From positions 78,980,868-79,044,867 of the forward strand of contig OY282607.1 in the NCBI GenBank assembly GCA_958298945.1: a DNA stretch of 64,000 bases, written 5' to 3'. The notes beneath the pieces are model-generated. The model ran no database searches, was not told the origin of the DNA, and saw nothing but the letters and a program-made list of their open reading frames with translations. The position numbers and the translations under genes were made by a program. Shown piece after piece: positions 45,308-57,770 of this stretch. Every line of letters begins with the position of its first letter. The stretch's first letter is position 1. This stretch comes from Atherix ibis. Taxonomy: Eukaryota; Arthropoda; Insecta; Diptera; Athericidae.

Positions 45308-45881
45308 CTTAGATTATAGAAGAACTGTATAGGCCTCTGCACAAAAATTCTGTCCAAATTTTTTCGAGAATACATTTGTAAGAACGCACACGCTTGCAAA
45401 ATAACCTTTCACAAAACACTTTGTATTCTAAAATAAAATCACTATCGTGAACAATAAAACTATTTATGCAAATGTATTAATTTATACTGACATGTTCGTA
45501 AACTATCTAGAATTTAATAAAACCGCGCTTAAACTTTTACTCCGCGACAAGTATCTAAATGTAAACAAAAGTATGCAAGCATTTCCGTATGCTACCATTT
45601 CATGGAGAATGGCGTGTTTTAAAACTCTCTGAAAGTCTACATAATTGAGGCGCTTGATATTTGATTAATATTTACAAAAATAAATAATAAACCTTAAATA
45701 CAATTGCATCTATTACAGAAGCTAGATGTCAGTGGGTGTCATGTCTATATAAAAAAATTTAGACAAATTTATGAAAGCAGTACGATTTCTCGCCGCTTTT
45801 GCAATAATTCAGACATAAAATTCCGGATACATATACGAGAATTTGATATTAGGTGCTATTCACGTACTTTTTAATCTGAGA
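45308..45881. mobile_element. Rep-1 copy C
   Basis: Begins CTTAGATTATAGAAGAACTG and ends TTTTTAATCTGAG. Contains the TATGCTACCATTTCATGG and GAATGGCGTG core. It is followed after the 9-base spacer AGCCTTGGA by copy D in the same orientation. Confidence 0.75.
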
Positions 45882-45890
45882 GCCTTGGAC

Positions 45891-46462
45891 TTAGATAATA
45901 GAAGAACTGGATAGTCCTCTCTATACAAGAATTTTTCTCAAATTTTGTCGAAAAAACATTCCTAAGAACGCACAAACTTGCAAAATAACCTTTCACGAAA
46001 CACTTCGTAATCTAAAATAAAAACTTTCTATTTACTTACTTGTTCATAAATTATTTAAAATTAAATAAAATCGCGCTTAAACTTTTACTCTGCGACAAGT
46101 ATCTAAATGTAAATAAAAGTATGCAAGCATTTCGGTATGCTACCATTTCATGGTGAATGGCGTGTTTTAAAACTCTCCGAAAGTCTACAAAATTGAGGCG
46201 CTTGATATTTGATTAATATTAATACCAGAAGATTGAGAAAAAAATAAATATTGACTGTCGATATTTTTAAATTTTATTTTTGTTTAGAATAATTTAATTA
46301 TGCTTTTGGAATTCAATAAATTTCTACTACGAAAACTAGATATCAGCGGGTATCATGTCTACATAAAAAAATCTATACAAAAGTATACAAGCATTACGAT
46401 TTCTCGCCGCCATATCTCCATAAAAAAATCTATACAAAAATTGTGTATAAATACACGAAAAT
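45891..46462. mobile_element. Rep-1 copy D, right end lost
   Basis: Begins CTTAGATAATAGAAGAACTG, contains the conserved core, and loses similarity near 46462, before the usual TAATCTAAG end. Its right part lies within the 212-bp segment that is duplicated at 46758. Confidence 0.75.
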
Positions 46463-46585
46463 CGGACGCACGGACCTATCTAAAGTTGTACACAAACTAG
46501 TTGATAGAGGAAGCTGAAGCTTAACGTGACAATTAAGAACACCAGTGCCAACTTAACAGTATAATATTTCATATTTTTAAAGCGG
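46374..46585. repeat. 212-bp direct repeat, first copy
   Basis: Repeated at 46758-46969 with one mismatch (about 46536 against 46920) and no gaps; offset 384. It spans the end of Rep-1 copy D and about 120 bp of other sequence. Confidence 0.95.
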
Positions 46586-46586
46586 G

Positions 46587-46757
46587 CAATGCGCAAAAGA
46601 AAAGATGAACCGGCTTAAAGCAATTCGAAAGCCAATATTCATCAAAAAAAGGTTATGCTATCTGTTTGGTGAGATTTCAAAGGAATCGTTTATTTTGAGC
46701 TTCTACCGAGCAACACAACGAAAAACTCTGAAGTGTACTGTCATTAGTTTGATAAAT
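46587..46757 (+). mobile_element. 171-bp mellifera mariner fragment between direct repeats
   Basis: Matches 44240-44410 of the mariner at 43591 with three differences and no gaps. It carries no element ends, so it was not inserted by transposition. Confidence 0.93.
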
Positions 46758-46969
46758 TATACAAAAGTATACAAGCATTACGATTTCTCGCCGCCATATC
46801 TCCATAAAAAAATCTATACAAAAATTGTGTATAAATACACGAAAATCGGACGCACGGACCTATCTAAAGTTGTACACAAACTAGTTGATAGAGGAAGCTG
46901 AAGCTTAACGTGACAATTTAGAACACCAGTGCCAACTTAACAGTATAATATTTCATATTTTTAAAGCGG
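46758..46969. repeat. 212-bp direct repeat, second copy
   Basis: Second copy of 46374-46585, directly after the mariner fragment. Confidence 0.95.
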
Positions 46970-48963
46970 ATTTTTTTAATTTACAACTGATTTTCTCCCG
47001 GATATTTAGAAAAGACATCGTCTTTTCATTCTCCCATTATTATGGGGAACTTCATATTGTAGATTTTCTAAAGTATTTTATTTTATAAATAAAAGTAATT
47101 TTTTCAAAAGTAAAAGTGTTTGGTAAAAAATATGTCAACAACTATGTTGATATTTGGTAGGAAATACTCAGATAATTAGATTTAACACTTATATCCTTAG
47201 GTGGTTTGTCTTTTAAATTTTTTAACATGAAAAATTTTCAATTTTACTAATATTGAAGAGATAATTCAAAAAGATTTCAATTAAAAGATATCACATTTAT
47301 TTTACTCGAAGCGTTCAGACCCCACAAGTGAAACTATAAAAAAAGACAAATACGTTTTGAAAAGATGATAGAAAAAATTATTTTGAATTTATTTATTTGC
47401 TTGAAAAAATATTATTCAAATGTGTTTCTGAAAAAAAAATATTGTATTAACCAGATTTTTACATTTCACCCAATTTCCATAACATGAGTTTTATTGTAGA
47501 GAAAAAATGAAAACTGAAACGGAAATTCAAAAAAAAACCTGGTTGGAAACAAGAGCCAAGTTAATGAAACTATACATTTTTAATGAGGATAAAAGTAGAT
47601 TTTCATCCTTAATTCAAGTAGATGAGAACTGAAAAATACCGTTAAATATGTTTATTAGTGTTGAACATGCAACAATTTACATTTTTAACTTGAATTAATA
47701 TTTTTCCGTTTTCTATGCATGGCAATCTCAAATCTTGAATTGTTTTTATTTTCAGGTATTTTTTTAAAAATATTACGCCGTAATTTTTTACGCTCGCAAG
47801 CAAAACAACGCATTTTTATGATGACCATTGATGATATTTACTTTGAAAGAGACTTGCTCACATATTCAATTTAGGCTATAACCTTTGGGAAAAGCTCAAT
47901 TTTGAATAATTCTACAAGATTAGAATATTTTTGAAAACCACAAAACTAAACTTTAAACATTTTCTAAAATCAGCCCTCGGCAAGTATAAGCAAGAGAAAC
48001 AGAAAAATTGAATACAACCAAAAGGAAATTATTGCAAAACTTTTCCATTTTCAAATTTATTTTCTCTCGACCCAAACACATAGTTCGAGTCAGTTTTATT
48101 ATATTTGTTTGGGAAAATCAATTTAAATTTTACCTAACAGGTTGTAAAAAAACCATTTTGGAAATGAAAAAAAAACCTCTTGAATTTTTACAGCCTAACC
48201 GGGAAAGAGTTTCGTCTATAATTCAATATTAGTTTAACAAAATATGTACATAATAAATGGAAAAAGGATCATGCTTGAGGCAATGCTGTCAGTTAAATGT
48301 GCTTTTCTTTTGCCAGGACACATGTGCAGCATAGGCGTAACCCTTTTTTTTTGCAAAATTTTTAACTATTTAACAGTTATGAGTAAATGTAATTTTATTT
48401 ATAGAAAATAATATTATCATAATTGGCTTTTATTATGTGAGAAATGTTTTATATTAAATTTACTATTTTTAAAGGAGTTTAAATAAAACTATCTAAAGGG
48501 TATTTTCTCTTTTCTATTTATAGGCGGAAGTTAGTTATATTTAACTATTTTTTTTGTTTATTTTCTATACTATTTTAGTTTGTTTTATAAATTATAACCT
48601 CAAAAGGGTAGGGACTACCTTGAAAATTTGGCAACAACTAAAATTATCGGCTGCTATCTGACAGACTATGACCGATTCAAGTCTAAAGGTCTCTAAAGTC
48701 TTTTATTTTTATATTTTTCTTATTTGTTTAGCTATTTACAACTAAATATATTTTGTAACAAGCAGATTTTATAACAAAGACATTACAATGACAGGGCAGG
48801 AACATGTGACAGTAACCACCCATCGGTGTTTCTCTATGTAACGAGATTATAGCATTTTAAGATATCTCTTGGCCAATTTCTTTAAAAAACGCCGACGAGT
48901 GTAAATAGGGAAGATAACAGAGGACTGTGATAGGACAGTCGAGAATAAACTTTTTATAACGGA
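46970..48963. other. AT-rich DNA, nothing recognised
   Basis: Frame 48008-48232 (+) is Lys/Phe-rich and not recognised. Confidence 0.45.
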
Positions 48964-49049
48964 AGACGTACACATCATGAACGAAGGAAACATTTAGGTT
49001 ACGGTGAGACGTACACATCATGAACGAAGGAAACATTTAGGTTATGGTA
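48964..49049. repeat. 43-bp tandem duplication
   Basis: AGACGTACACATCATGAACG and what follows occurs at 48964 and 49007, nearly identical. It lies at the 3' edge of the minus-strand Jockey relic. Confidence 0.85.
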
Positions 49050-50590
49050 AATAATTTTAAATCAACGATTTTTTGGAGGATTTTGGATTGAACAAATTGG
49101 ATGCGATATGAATTGGCAGCCTTGTTCAATACCGTATACGTCCAAATCGTGTTGTTAAAAGTTCGTTCTTTAGTATGAGTTTCGATCGGTTGTCCAGTCG
49201 TCTAAGAAGTACTCGGTAACGTTCAAGCTTTTTTGACATCTTATGAGCGTTCTAAGTAAGTTGTTTATCTAGGTTTAGTCCCAAGTAGTATACTTTATCT
49301 TTTGAATTTCGCCATTAATGTATATTGGGATAGGGGGATCATTGCAGAGGAAAGAATGTAATATGTACACTTTTCTGCTCATTAACTTTTACTCTCCACC
49401 TCGTAAACTAGTGTTGGAGATTTTTTATATTGGATTGTAGGTTTCTAAAAGCGATTTTGATATTGGAGTGGGATGCAAGAATAGCGGTGTCGTCAGCAAA
49501 TGTAGCGGTGATAGTTTTGGGATTAGTTGGGATGTCAAAGGTATAAATATTGCATAGGATTGGACCAAGAATACTACCTTGAGGATGACCAGCTGTCATA
49601 GGGAATATTTTGGAATGGTCAGTATTAACTGTTACTAGGAAATGACGTTGGAAGAGATAATGAAGTATGTGGAGGGTAGGAAGCTCTTGAGTTTGCACAG
49701 CAGTCCAGGGTGCCACACTCGATCAAAAGTATGTGATATATGTAGAAACATACCTGAACAGTACTCATTTCGCTCAAGAGGGGATGCAATGTAATCAACC
49801 ACACGAAGATATTGTTGGGTTGTGGATTATTCTGATCGGAAATCGAATTGGTGATCGGGAATAATTTTAGCATCTTCAAGGATAGCGTAAAGACATTTTA
49901 AGAGGAGTTTTTCAAAGATTTTTCAAAGGATTGGTAACAAGCTGATAAGTCTATACAAGAATGGAGAATTTACTATTTTTTTGGATTTGAGTATCATTTT
50001 AATAATTGAAAATTTATGAAATAAGGGAAAATAGATAATACAAAGAAACTGTTGAATATATAGCTAATAAACACGAAAGTTTTCTTGGAGATTTGTTTGA
50101 GGATAGGAGCTGCTATTAAATCACAACCAGGGTCTTTTTTATTAGTAAAGTTGATGGATTAGATTTTTAATTACGGATGGGGTAAAATTTTCTGGGACGA
50201 GTACTCACAGGAAGTGTAATTGTGAACTACGCCATAAATTTTCTATGAGTGCGCCTTATTTTCTATGGCCTTGTATGGACCAGATGCTTGGCAAATACCT
50301 CAGCCTTTTGTATGTCCGATTTTGCCCAGGTACCGTCGTTTTGTCGCAGTGGGTGACTTTTATAAAATAGAATTCACTTGGTTATTATCCATAATTAATT
50401 ATTATTGCATTTCTGTTGAAAGTTCCCGTTGTAGTTGGTTTAGTTTGTTTTTATGACTAAGCATTTTGGAGTATTGCCATTGTGCTCTAGCTTTTCGTTT
50501 TTCATTAATTAACGTCTGTATATTTGAAGGCAAGTATTGTTGAGACATTTGTTTTCTGTCGTAATTAACGTGGGCCCCTAAAGACGAAGA
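49045..50590 (-). pseudogene. Jockey-like LINE ORF2 relic with RT domain
   Basis: Minus strand. The upstream part near 50520-50580 reads YLPSNIQTLINEKRKARAQW. The reverse transcriptase follows, with GHPQGSILGPILCNIYTFDI and TFADDTAILAS (FADD catalytic pair kept) near 49470-49600. Beyond that are LGLNLDKQLT, KLERYRVLLRRLDNRSKLIL and IWTYTVLNKAANS near 49070-49290. The order is that of Jockey-clade ORF2. There are several stops and shifts. The endonuclease domain is not seen. Confidence 0.75.
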
Positions 50591-50654
50591 GAAATTATGG
50601 AATAATTAGAATCTATGCAAATATTATCGCATCAATGGGAGCTGTCTGGCAATT

Positions 50655-51605
50655 GGAAAAGTAATGGGGCTGGAAGCGGTCTAAAAATACTGCGGACGTC
50701 CTTGCTGCTTAGATTTTCAATGTGCAGTATAAGTTTTAACCTCGTTTGGTAACTACGTCACCCTGCAGAGCATGATAAATATTTTAGTGTTTTTAAATAG
50801 TGTTTTGAAAACTGGAACAGTTAAGCACTGTTGTTTTACATGGCATACCCATCGTTACACATAATACCACAGGTCAAACCTGATTAGCGATAAACAGCAA
50901 GCACCCAGTAACAAAACGAGATAAGAATCGATGGCTCCCACCAGCGATCCGGAGACTGTACCCGCGATGTGGATATTAACCACAGTCATCACGTTGCAGC
51001 CTAAGGCATCTCACAAATGTCGAACATAGTGTATTTTAATACCATGGGGTACCTTATTCCCGTGCTACCAATTTTTGCTTTTTTTTTAGAGTACTTTTGT
51101 AGATTCGGAAAAGTACCTTGTAAATTTCAAGGCACTGGTAAGCTAGCTCAGGTACGCGGGAAAAAATGGAAGAACAAAATTTGGAGCCGTTGCTTCGTTA
51201 TGCAGCATCAAACTTTATGTTAAGCTTGGTGAATCGGAGAGTTAGACTTATAAAAAATGATAAGCGAGCCCATGTTGAAGATTTCTTATCACGAGCACAG
51301 GTTTTTCATATGAGAGCTCTTATAAGGTCAGGCCGTCGATCATTCGAATAATTTTCGAAACCCCCTTTTAAAACGGTTCTTCGATTCAGATTGAATGTAG
51401 TTACTAAGTATTTGTCAGAAAAATAGATTCCTACGCTCCACAGCGCCCTAAGATTAAAAAAATTGTATTAACGTCGTTGATTAAGGAGCTGAAGACAATT
51501 CCAGTTGAAGACTTTCAGCACTATTAAGATGAGTTGAAACATCATCTCCGTCGATGTATAGATGCCAAAGAGTACTAATTGGAAAGAAATAACTTTGATA
51601 TATAA
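50655..51605 (+). pseudogene. Family F mariner-like relic with a 390-bp insertion
   Basis: Leader at about 50665-50795, then unrelated DNA to about 51195. The N-terminal piece IKLYVKLGESES follows near 51207-51245. The C-terminus IKELKTIPVEDFQHY, stop, DELKHHLRRCIDAKE lies near 51480-51580, ending in RNNFDI, a mariner-type ending. The catalytic middle is not recognisable. It is the most complete family F copy at both ends. Confidence 0.5.
50800..51190. other. Unidentified less AT-rich insert inside the family F relic
   Basis: A segment of near-balanced composition, including CACCAGCGATCCGGAGACTG and TCATCACGTTGCAGCC, separates the leader and first codons of family F. No frame or pol III boxes are recognised. 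It may be another retroposon or a solo terminal repeat. Confidence 0.35.
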
Positions 51606-52309
51606 AAATAAAATAAAAATATTGCCAAGAAATCATTGTTATTACCTTTCTGCCACCCCTCGTAAAATTCACATGCAAAAAAAGGTAGACAGTTAAGATT
51701 AGGCGTAAAAGTTTTTTCCAGCTTTAAACAGAATGAAACAATAAACACTTCTTGCTCCTGTTACAGCAGTGAGGAAGGATCTTATTTCTAACCAAATGGG
51801 ATCAAACGAGTGGATTAGTTTTTTATTCTCAATTGACGATGACCAGGATCTGCTGCAGCCCTTAACTATGGAGGTAACAAACTATGCGGCTATATCTGCG
51901 GAATTTTTGACAAATTTGGCAGCGCTAGCTTGTTATTTTAGGCAGTACATCGCTATTGTCTGCTCCACGCACAAATATGGAGATATTACTGAGCGCAGCA
52001 AATATAGAGAATTGTCCCGACATTAAAGATTATTTCAAAGAGGATTCACTCCAGGAAAGTTAGCAATAAATTATTTATTTCTTCTGTGGCAGTCGGTGGA
52101 GAATCTGGAAAAGTATAAACAGCGGCTGTCACTCAATCACCATTTTAAAAAAAAACTTTAGATACACCTATGATAGCATAGCCAGGATAAAAATCTACTA
52201 AATCACGTGAGAATTCAGTATGTTAACCTAATTAATATTATTGACTATTTTGATATTGACCGCGAAGCTACATAAAAACATCCATATTAGTCTTAGAGGC
52301 ATTTAATAG
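51606..52309. other. Unassigned; open frame 51769-52026 (+)
   Basis: The 85-codon frame (MRKDLISNQMGSNEWISFLF...) precedes the RTE-like relic and may be its upstream part, but no motif proves it. Confidence 0.3.
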
Positions 52310-52735
52310 GTGCACAACCTTCTGTTTTTTCGAACCTGGCACTGGACAAGGTAATTTCAGACTCTAGGATTAGCATCACTCACCATCCTCTTAGCGTACA
52401 CCGATGATATAAAGAATATGATTCGAACAAAAAAGCTGTACAACAGGCTTTTGCCAGGATTTGCAAAAATGTTAAACAGTTTTTAACGAGATGAGAAACT
52501 ATAGCTTTCAAAAAATATGTTTTCCTCTTTATCTGCATACAAATCTCGGCAGCCAACAGAACCTATTTCGATCAATCTTTGACTTTAAAGCCAAAGCTAT
52601 TACTTTTAAGGATCTAGATCTTATCAACTCTCATGTATTCTTCGGAGACTTGTGTCCTTAGTACTCAGCATTGCGAACTCTTGCCCTTATTTGAGAGGTC
52701 AATCTTTTTTAGAATAATTTGTTAACTGTATAATA
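52310..52735 (+). pseudogene. RTE-like LINE relic with YxDD motif
   Basis: Pieces in three frames: VFSNLALDKVISDSRIS near 52330-52370, AYTDDIKNMIRTKK near 52395-52440 (the YxDD catalytic motif of the reverse transcriptase), and VQQAFARICKNV. Then NRTYFDQSLTLKPKLLLLRI and STLMYSSETCVLSTQHCELL near 52555-52690. The order fits the end of an RT domain plus the region after it. Confidence 0.6.
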
Positions 52736-54015
52736 AATAGAGATTGCGAATCTTACTTAATAATAAAATCTTAGATTTCTCTCACGGTCGCCCAGTTATG
52801 GCTAAGGATACGGTGGACAGGATACTTAATCCTTGCTGGACTAAAATAATTCTTATTGGCTTCATATATGATTTGACGAAACAGTAGCATCAGCCAGGGT
52901 ATATGAGCTATGATAAGGAACAAATAATTCAGCAGGACTTGGTGGCGTTGATGATAATTAAACTAAAATAGTTTTCAGTAAAATTATCTTTTTCCCTGCC
53001 AAAGTGTATTTTAGGTTATCAGTTTATTATAAAAATAACTAATTTCATACTTTAACAAGCCTACTTAAATGGAAGTAAACAGAAAAAAATTATAATAAAA
53101 TTGCTTTCCAAAAAATTTCTAAGTGAACATAAATTGGTGAAAAGGTTAATAAAGGCCTTTGTGTACATTACCATTAAATCTAATCTAATTTGTCTGTTTT
53201 ATAGGGTCATATAAAAAACCAGATCCTTTATCGATAATTTTATTAACAAAAAATCAATTGATCCAACACACTACAGGTTACTTCTATGTTCGAAAACGAG
53301 CAGCATTTAACGATAATCGGGGCTATTATCGAAATTATTCCTCTATAATCGAAATGTCATCGGACAAGTTTAAGCATTAAAGTCGATTAGACTTATCTAA
53401 GTTTGGAACCATTCGTAACATTGCATCAAAAATGTTATTTGAAATAAAACAAAAAGTATAGGCTACCTTTGTACTATATAATTTTCATTATTACTATTTC
53501 ATTTTATTTTATTTTCTCTTCTTCTGAATTATTATCGAGAATATTATTTGGTTCCTAATTATTTAAATAATTCAATTAATTTAAATTTTTTATTAATTTT
53601 TCTATAATAATAATTATTATTTTTCAAATATTTATATTGTTTTTTAGTTCTTTATAAAATTTTATTCTGCATCAATGTTAAATGAAATCTGTGGTAGAGT
53701 GTAACAGCATACACACCCAACAAGAGTAGCTTAGCTTCTTGTTCCGTTCTCTTTTTTCGTGCTGGTTGTGTTATTGTACAGTGTAATAGCGTACACATTC
53801 CATATTAAATTTGGTATCATTTTTTACTTTTGTTTTTTATTTCATTTTCTCTGAATTAATTCAACGATATAACAATATGTCTGGAAGAGGAATGGAGTTG
53901 AGGGGTGTGGGTGTGGAGATAAGGATTTGTTTACATACCTATGTAAGCGTTTGTTTCTATTTGATTATTAAATGTAGGAGACGAGAGAAGGGGATGTTGT
54001 CAATGTGAATGATAT
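52736..54015. other. AT-rich DNA; short direct repeat near 53.7 kb
   Basis: AGTGTAACAGCATACACA at about 53697 and AGTGTAATAGCGTACACA at about 53779 form a diverged direct repeat. No gene is seen. Confidence 0.4.
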
Positions 54016-54142
54016 CTAGACAAAAAATTCTACACATATTTTTGTAAGAATTACGCTTTATACCTGCTTTGGCAATTAACCAGACATGAAATTACGTATA
54101 CATATATGAACATTTTACGTTTGAGCCTACCTTTAATCTAAA
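54016..54142. mobile_element. Rep-1 copy F, right end only
   Basis: Matches the last part of Rep-1 and closes with CTTTAATCTAA. The 9-base spacer AGCCTTGGA and copy G follow. Confidence 0.6.
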
Positions 54143-54151
54143 AGCCTTGGA

Positions 54152-54653
54152 CTTAAATAATAGAATAACTGGATAGACCACTCTACACAAAAATTCTTCC
54201 GAAATTTTGTCGAGAAAACATTCGTAATAACGCATACACACTTGGAAAATAACCTTTTACGAAACATTTAAGAGTAAAACTATTTATGCAAATGGATTAA
54301 TTCATACTTCATTGTTCGTAAACTATTTAAAATTTAATAAAACTACGCTTAAACTTTCACTCCTCGACAAGTATCTAAATGCCAACAAAAATATGCAACC
54401 ATTTCGTTATGCTACCTTTTTATGGAGAATGGCGTGTTTTAAAACACGCCATTGCGAAAAAAATAAATATTAACTGTCGTTGCGTTTAAATTTTATTTTT
54501 GTTTAGAATAAGTTAATTATGCTTTTGGAAGTCAAAAAATTCCTTTTATGAAAACTAGATGTCAGTGGTTGTCTGATCTATATAAAAAAATCTACACAAA
54601 TTTATGGAAGCAGTACGATTTCTCACCGCTTTTTAGGTATTCTTTAATCTAAG
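54152..54653. mobile_element. Rep-1 copy G, internally shortened
   Basis: Begins CTTAAATAATAGAATAACTG and ends TCTTTAATCTAAG. A short internal deletion joins the core at a perfect palindrome (GGCGTGTTTTAAAACACGCC). Confidence 0.75.
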
Positions 54654-56319
54654 CTCTTGGCCATAGTTTCATAGATTAATTCGGTTCGAAATTTGATTTG
54701 GGGTCGCGCAAATCTGTCAAATTGTACATAAATTTGTCGGATGGTTTTACTGTCAAGCAGCGTGGGAAGCTGATCACCGATCCGATCATACGATTGACAT
54801 ACACAAATTAAAATTATTGCTTTTTCTTATACCGATAATTTGAGGTAGTTTAGTTAAATTTCATACATCAACTCATATTATTAAAAACTAAGACTTAAAA
54901 TCTAGTCATCGGTCAGCTACACCCTCTTAATTTCCTTTGCTGTTAATATGGAGATTTTTTTCCATAGTTTTTGTTGATTTTCCACCCGAAATTTATCAAA
55001 ATTATTTTTTCTTGGAGGTGTTTATTTCCCCGTTTGTATATAATGACATTATTTTTTTCGTTATGGTGTGTATGAAAACACCATTTTTTCAACCTTTGAA
55101 TCCTACAATCTCCGCAAAATCTATATAAAAGCATGCTACGGCAAAGTTAAGGTATTCTCCGAATATGGTCTTAGCAGGACCTTCGTCACTCATTATTTAT
55201 GCTTCATTAGCGGGCACATATTTTTCATAAATTCTAAAATACTTTTTTGCTGAAGCTCTGTATCACCTGAATTTTTCAAGGACTTTAATTGTAAATCATG
55301 CGATAAACTGTAATTTGAACGCATCAACTCTATAATAAACTGTAAATTAAACGCACGTTTTTTGTACCCAATTTAATGAATTCCTATCGTAAAATATTAT
55401 TTCACAGTACTAACGCATTGTTGATGGTTATAATGGTTTCTAATCATCTTGCCGCGTTTTACTCTCTGTAACTGTCAAATATCAAGTGACAGAATGACAG
55501 CTAACCAAAATGATATCGAAATTCAGTCGTGAGTCTATCTACCTTCAGAACACCCTAAATTTATTTAAGAAAAAACTAAAACAATAAACAAAAAAATAAT
55601 CCCATTTTTATCATCCCAAATTACGTTGAAATAAATTTAGATAAAAAATGATTAATAATTAAATACTACGAAGGTTGACAGATTGAATGAGAAATTTCTG
55701 AATTTTGAAACTTTTGAAATATTTTTAATTGTAGCTAAAGAGTAGGGTCAGGTTTAGCTAGAACATTTGACAGAATTTCTTAAACAAGAGCACTTTCTGA
55801 TAGACAGTTGGAAAATTCTCAAATAATTTAAATAACTGAAATTTAATGGGTAATATTTCCATAGAAGAAAACGTTTGTTTTATCGTAAAATAAATAAAAA
55901 ATTGGGATTACACTCATAATATGACATTACAAGGAAATATCTACGAAAAGTTATTTGGAATTTTACAATTACTCGTATTTAGATTTTATTTGTTATTATT
56001 GTACGATTAAATTTAATTTTCAATTTAAATATTTTTAATATAATAAAATTTTTCGATTTCTGCTATTTACAATATGGAAAATGATTATTTGGAGTTGAAA
56101 GGCAGTAAGCAAAAGTTTCCATTGTTTGAGAAGATAACATTGTAGTTATTTAATTATTTAAAAAGTTTGAAAAGATTGTCTTAAAATGTCTTCATTCTAT
56201 CCCAAAATTATCTTAACCGAAAATGGAAGGGCTCTGGTGTATTTTTAGGCATACGAGATCAGTATGATAAGACAGTGATAAATGTAGTAAGAAATTGATT
56301 TATTCAACAAAAATTGATA
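54654..56319. other. AT-rich DNA, nothing recognised
   Basis: Overlapping frames of 63 codons on both strands at 54937-55134 are unassigned. A small cluster of CTGTCA/TGACAG lies near 55470-55500. Confidence 0.4.
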
Positions 56320-56645
56320 TTTTCTCCAACATAATTGTTTTTATAGTTTGAAATATTTCGTTCAATGATATTTCATCTTTTTTAAACCACCCGTATAATA
56401 TGATTTATCAAATTATGCAAAATAGGCACCAGTTTTGGTTATAATTTCTTTCCAGCAAGCCATTTATTTTCATGTTTAGAAACAAGAAAATGGTGCATGG
56501 AACCTAATCTAAAGAATGCGAATCCAAAACTGATGTCGTATTACTGGCATTTATTTTCAACAAATAAATGAAATAAAGAAATTGTCCGCAATTTTGCTAA
56601 AACTAGATGAAATCCCTTAACTACTCACAAAAAAGGTGCATTAAT
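56320..56645 (-). pseudogene. Mariner-like transposase fragment
   Basis: The minus strand reads GHINAPF near 56620-56645 (HxDNAP with the catalytic aspartate changed), VVKGFHLVLAKLRTI, then SHSLDLGSMHHFLVSKHENK near 56470-56540 (SPDLAPSDYFLFPK-like, aspartate changed to histidine), and WLAGKK. Both visible catalytic positions are lost. The subfamily is unknown. Confidence 0.45.
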
Positions 56646-57770
56646 ATGACCTACAATAACAAAAATATTTGTAAAATAAGTGGGTGGTTCTATACATTAT
56701 ATATAAAAATCTGATAAAATTTCTAATCAAAATCAAATCCAAAAACTTATTGAATACCCTCTGCGTATCCTCTGAAATTAATGTGGATTTATTCAAAAAC
56801 AAAAACAAATCGACCAATTGATTGGTCAAAATACGAATTATAATAAATAATTTCGTACGAAAAGATTTCATTCTCATATATCCTTTGATATTTAAATAAA
56901 TTATACTAAAAAGGAGACTAATAAATATTTTCCAAAGCTATTAAATCAGAGCCATCAGAAGAAGATTTGTAACGGAATAAAAATGTTTGCAAGTCTTAAG
57001 TAAACTTTAGTGTTTTTAGTTAACAAATCACTTAGAAAATTCCCAATTCGATAAAGTTGGCAACGGTGGAAGGAAACTTTTTTTTTTAAACAAAAAAGGA
57101 TAAAAGCAATTTTATAATCCCCAGATGGGAAAAAGGACAAAATTTCCAACTAAATTTATACGAACTATTAATCAACTCAAAATAGCATCATTTCGAGAAC
57201 GAAGAGGATTTTCATACTAACGTGTCCTTACCATAAAGCCCAAACGTGTTTTGCATGAGCAACATTAGTGAGATCCGACTAGGCTTTTCCTTACGAAAGG
57301 AAAACGTATTTGTCTACGGTTAGTTTTAGATAAATTCATTTTTAGATTGGCAATCATTACTACAAATCGGTAGATGCATTTGAACGAATCGTTTTTGTTC
57401 GAAAGTTTAGCTAAAAGGATATTATTTTTTGAAAAAAAAATTCCTGTTATCTTGACAATATGCAATTTTATACTCGTATATTATGGACAAGTTCAGTAAT
57501 ATTTTTTGTTGTATTAATTACGTCGTTATGAGTTGACAGCTCATAAGTCTATAAGGAATTTGGTAAAAACTTTATCTGCTTTAGTCCTTGGTCCGTTCGG
57601 CTTCAGCAAAGGATATGATAAGGGTTATTATTTATCTATAAAATTTATAAATTTATATGAAAAATATTGAAACTGATAACTTTTATCGATATTTATCTGA
57701 GAATAAATACAACACGTCAACCGTTGGTATTTTGAAAAAAAAATTTCAATCTTTTTACAAATACGAGTAA
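56646..57770. other. AT-rich DNA, nothing recognised
   Basis: No convincing frame or repeat. Confidence 0.45.

Noticed and set aside
54937..55253. Overlapping 61-63-codon frames on both strands
   Set aside because: Mutually overlapping, Phe/Ile/Lys-rich and without recognisable motif; likely chance in AT-rich DNA.
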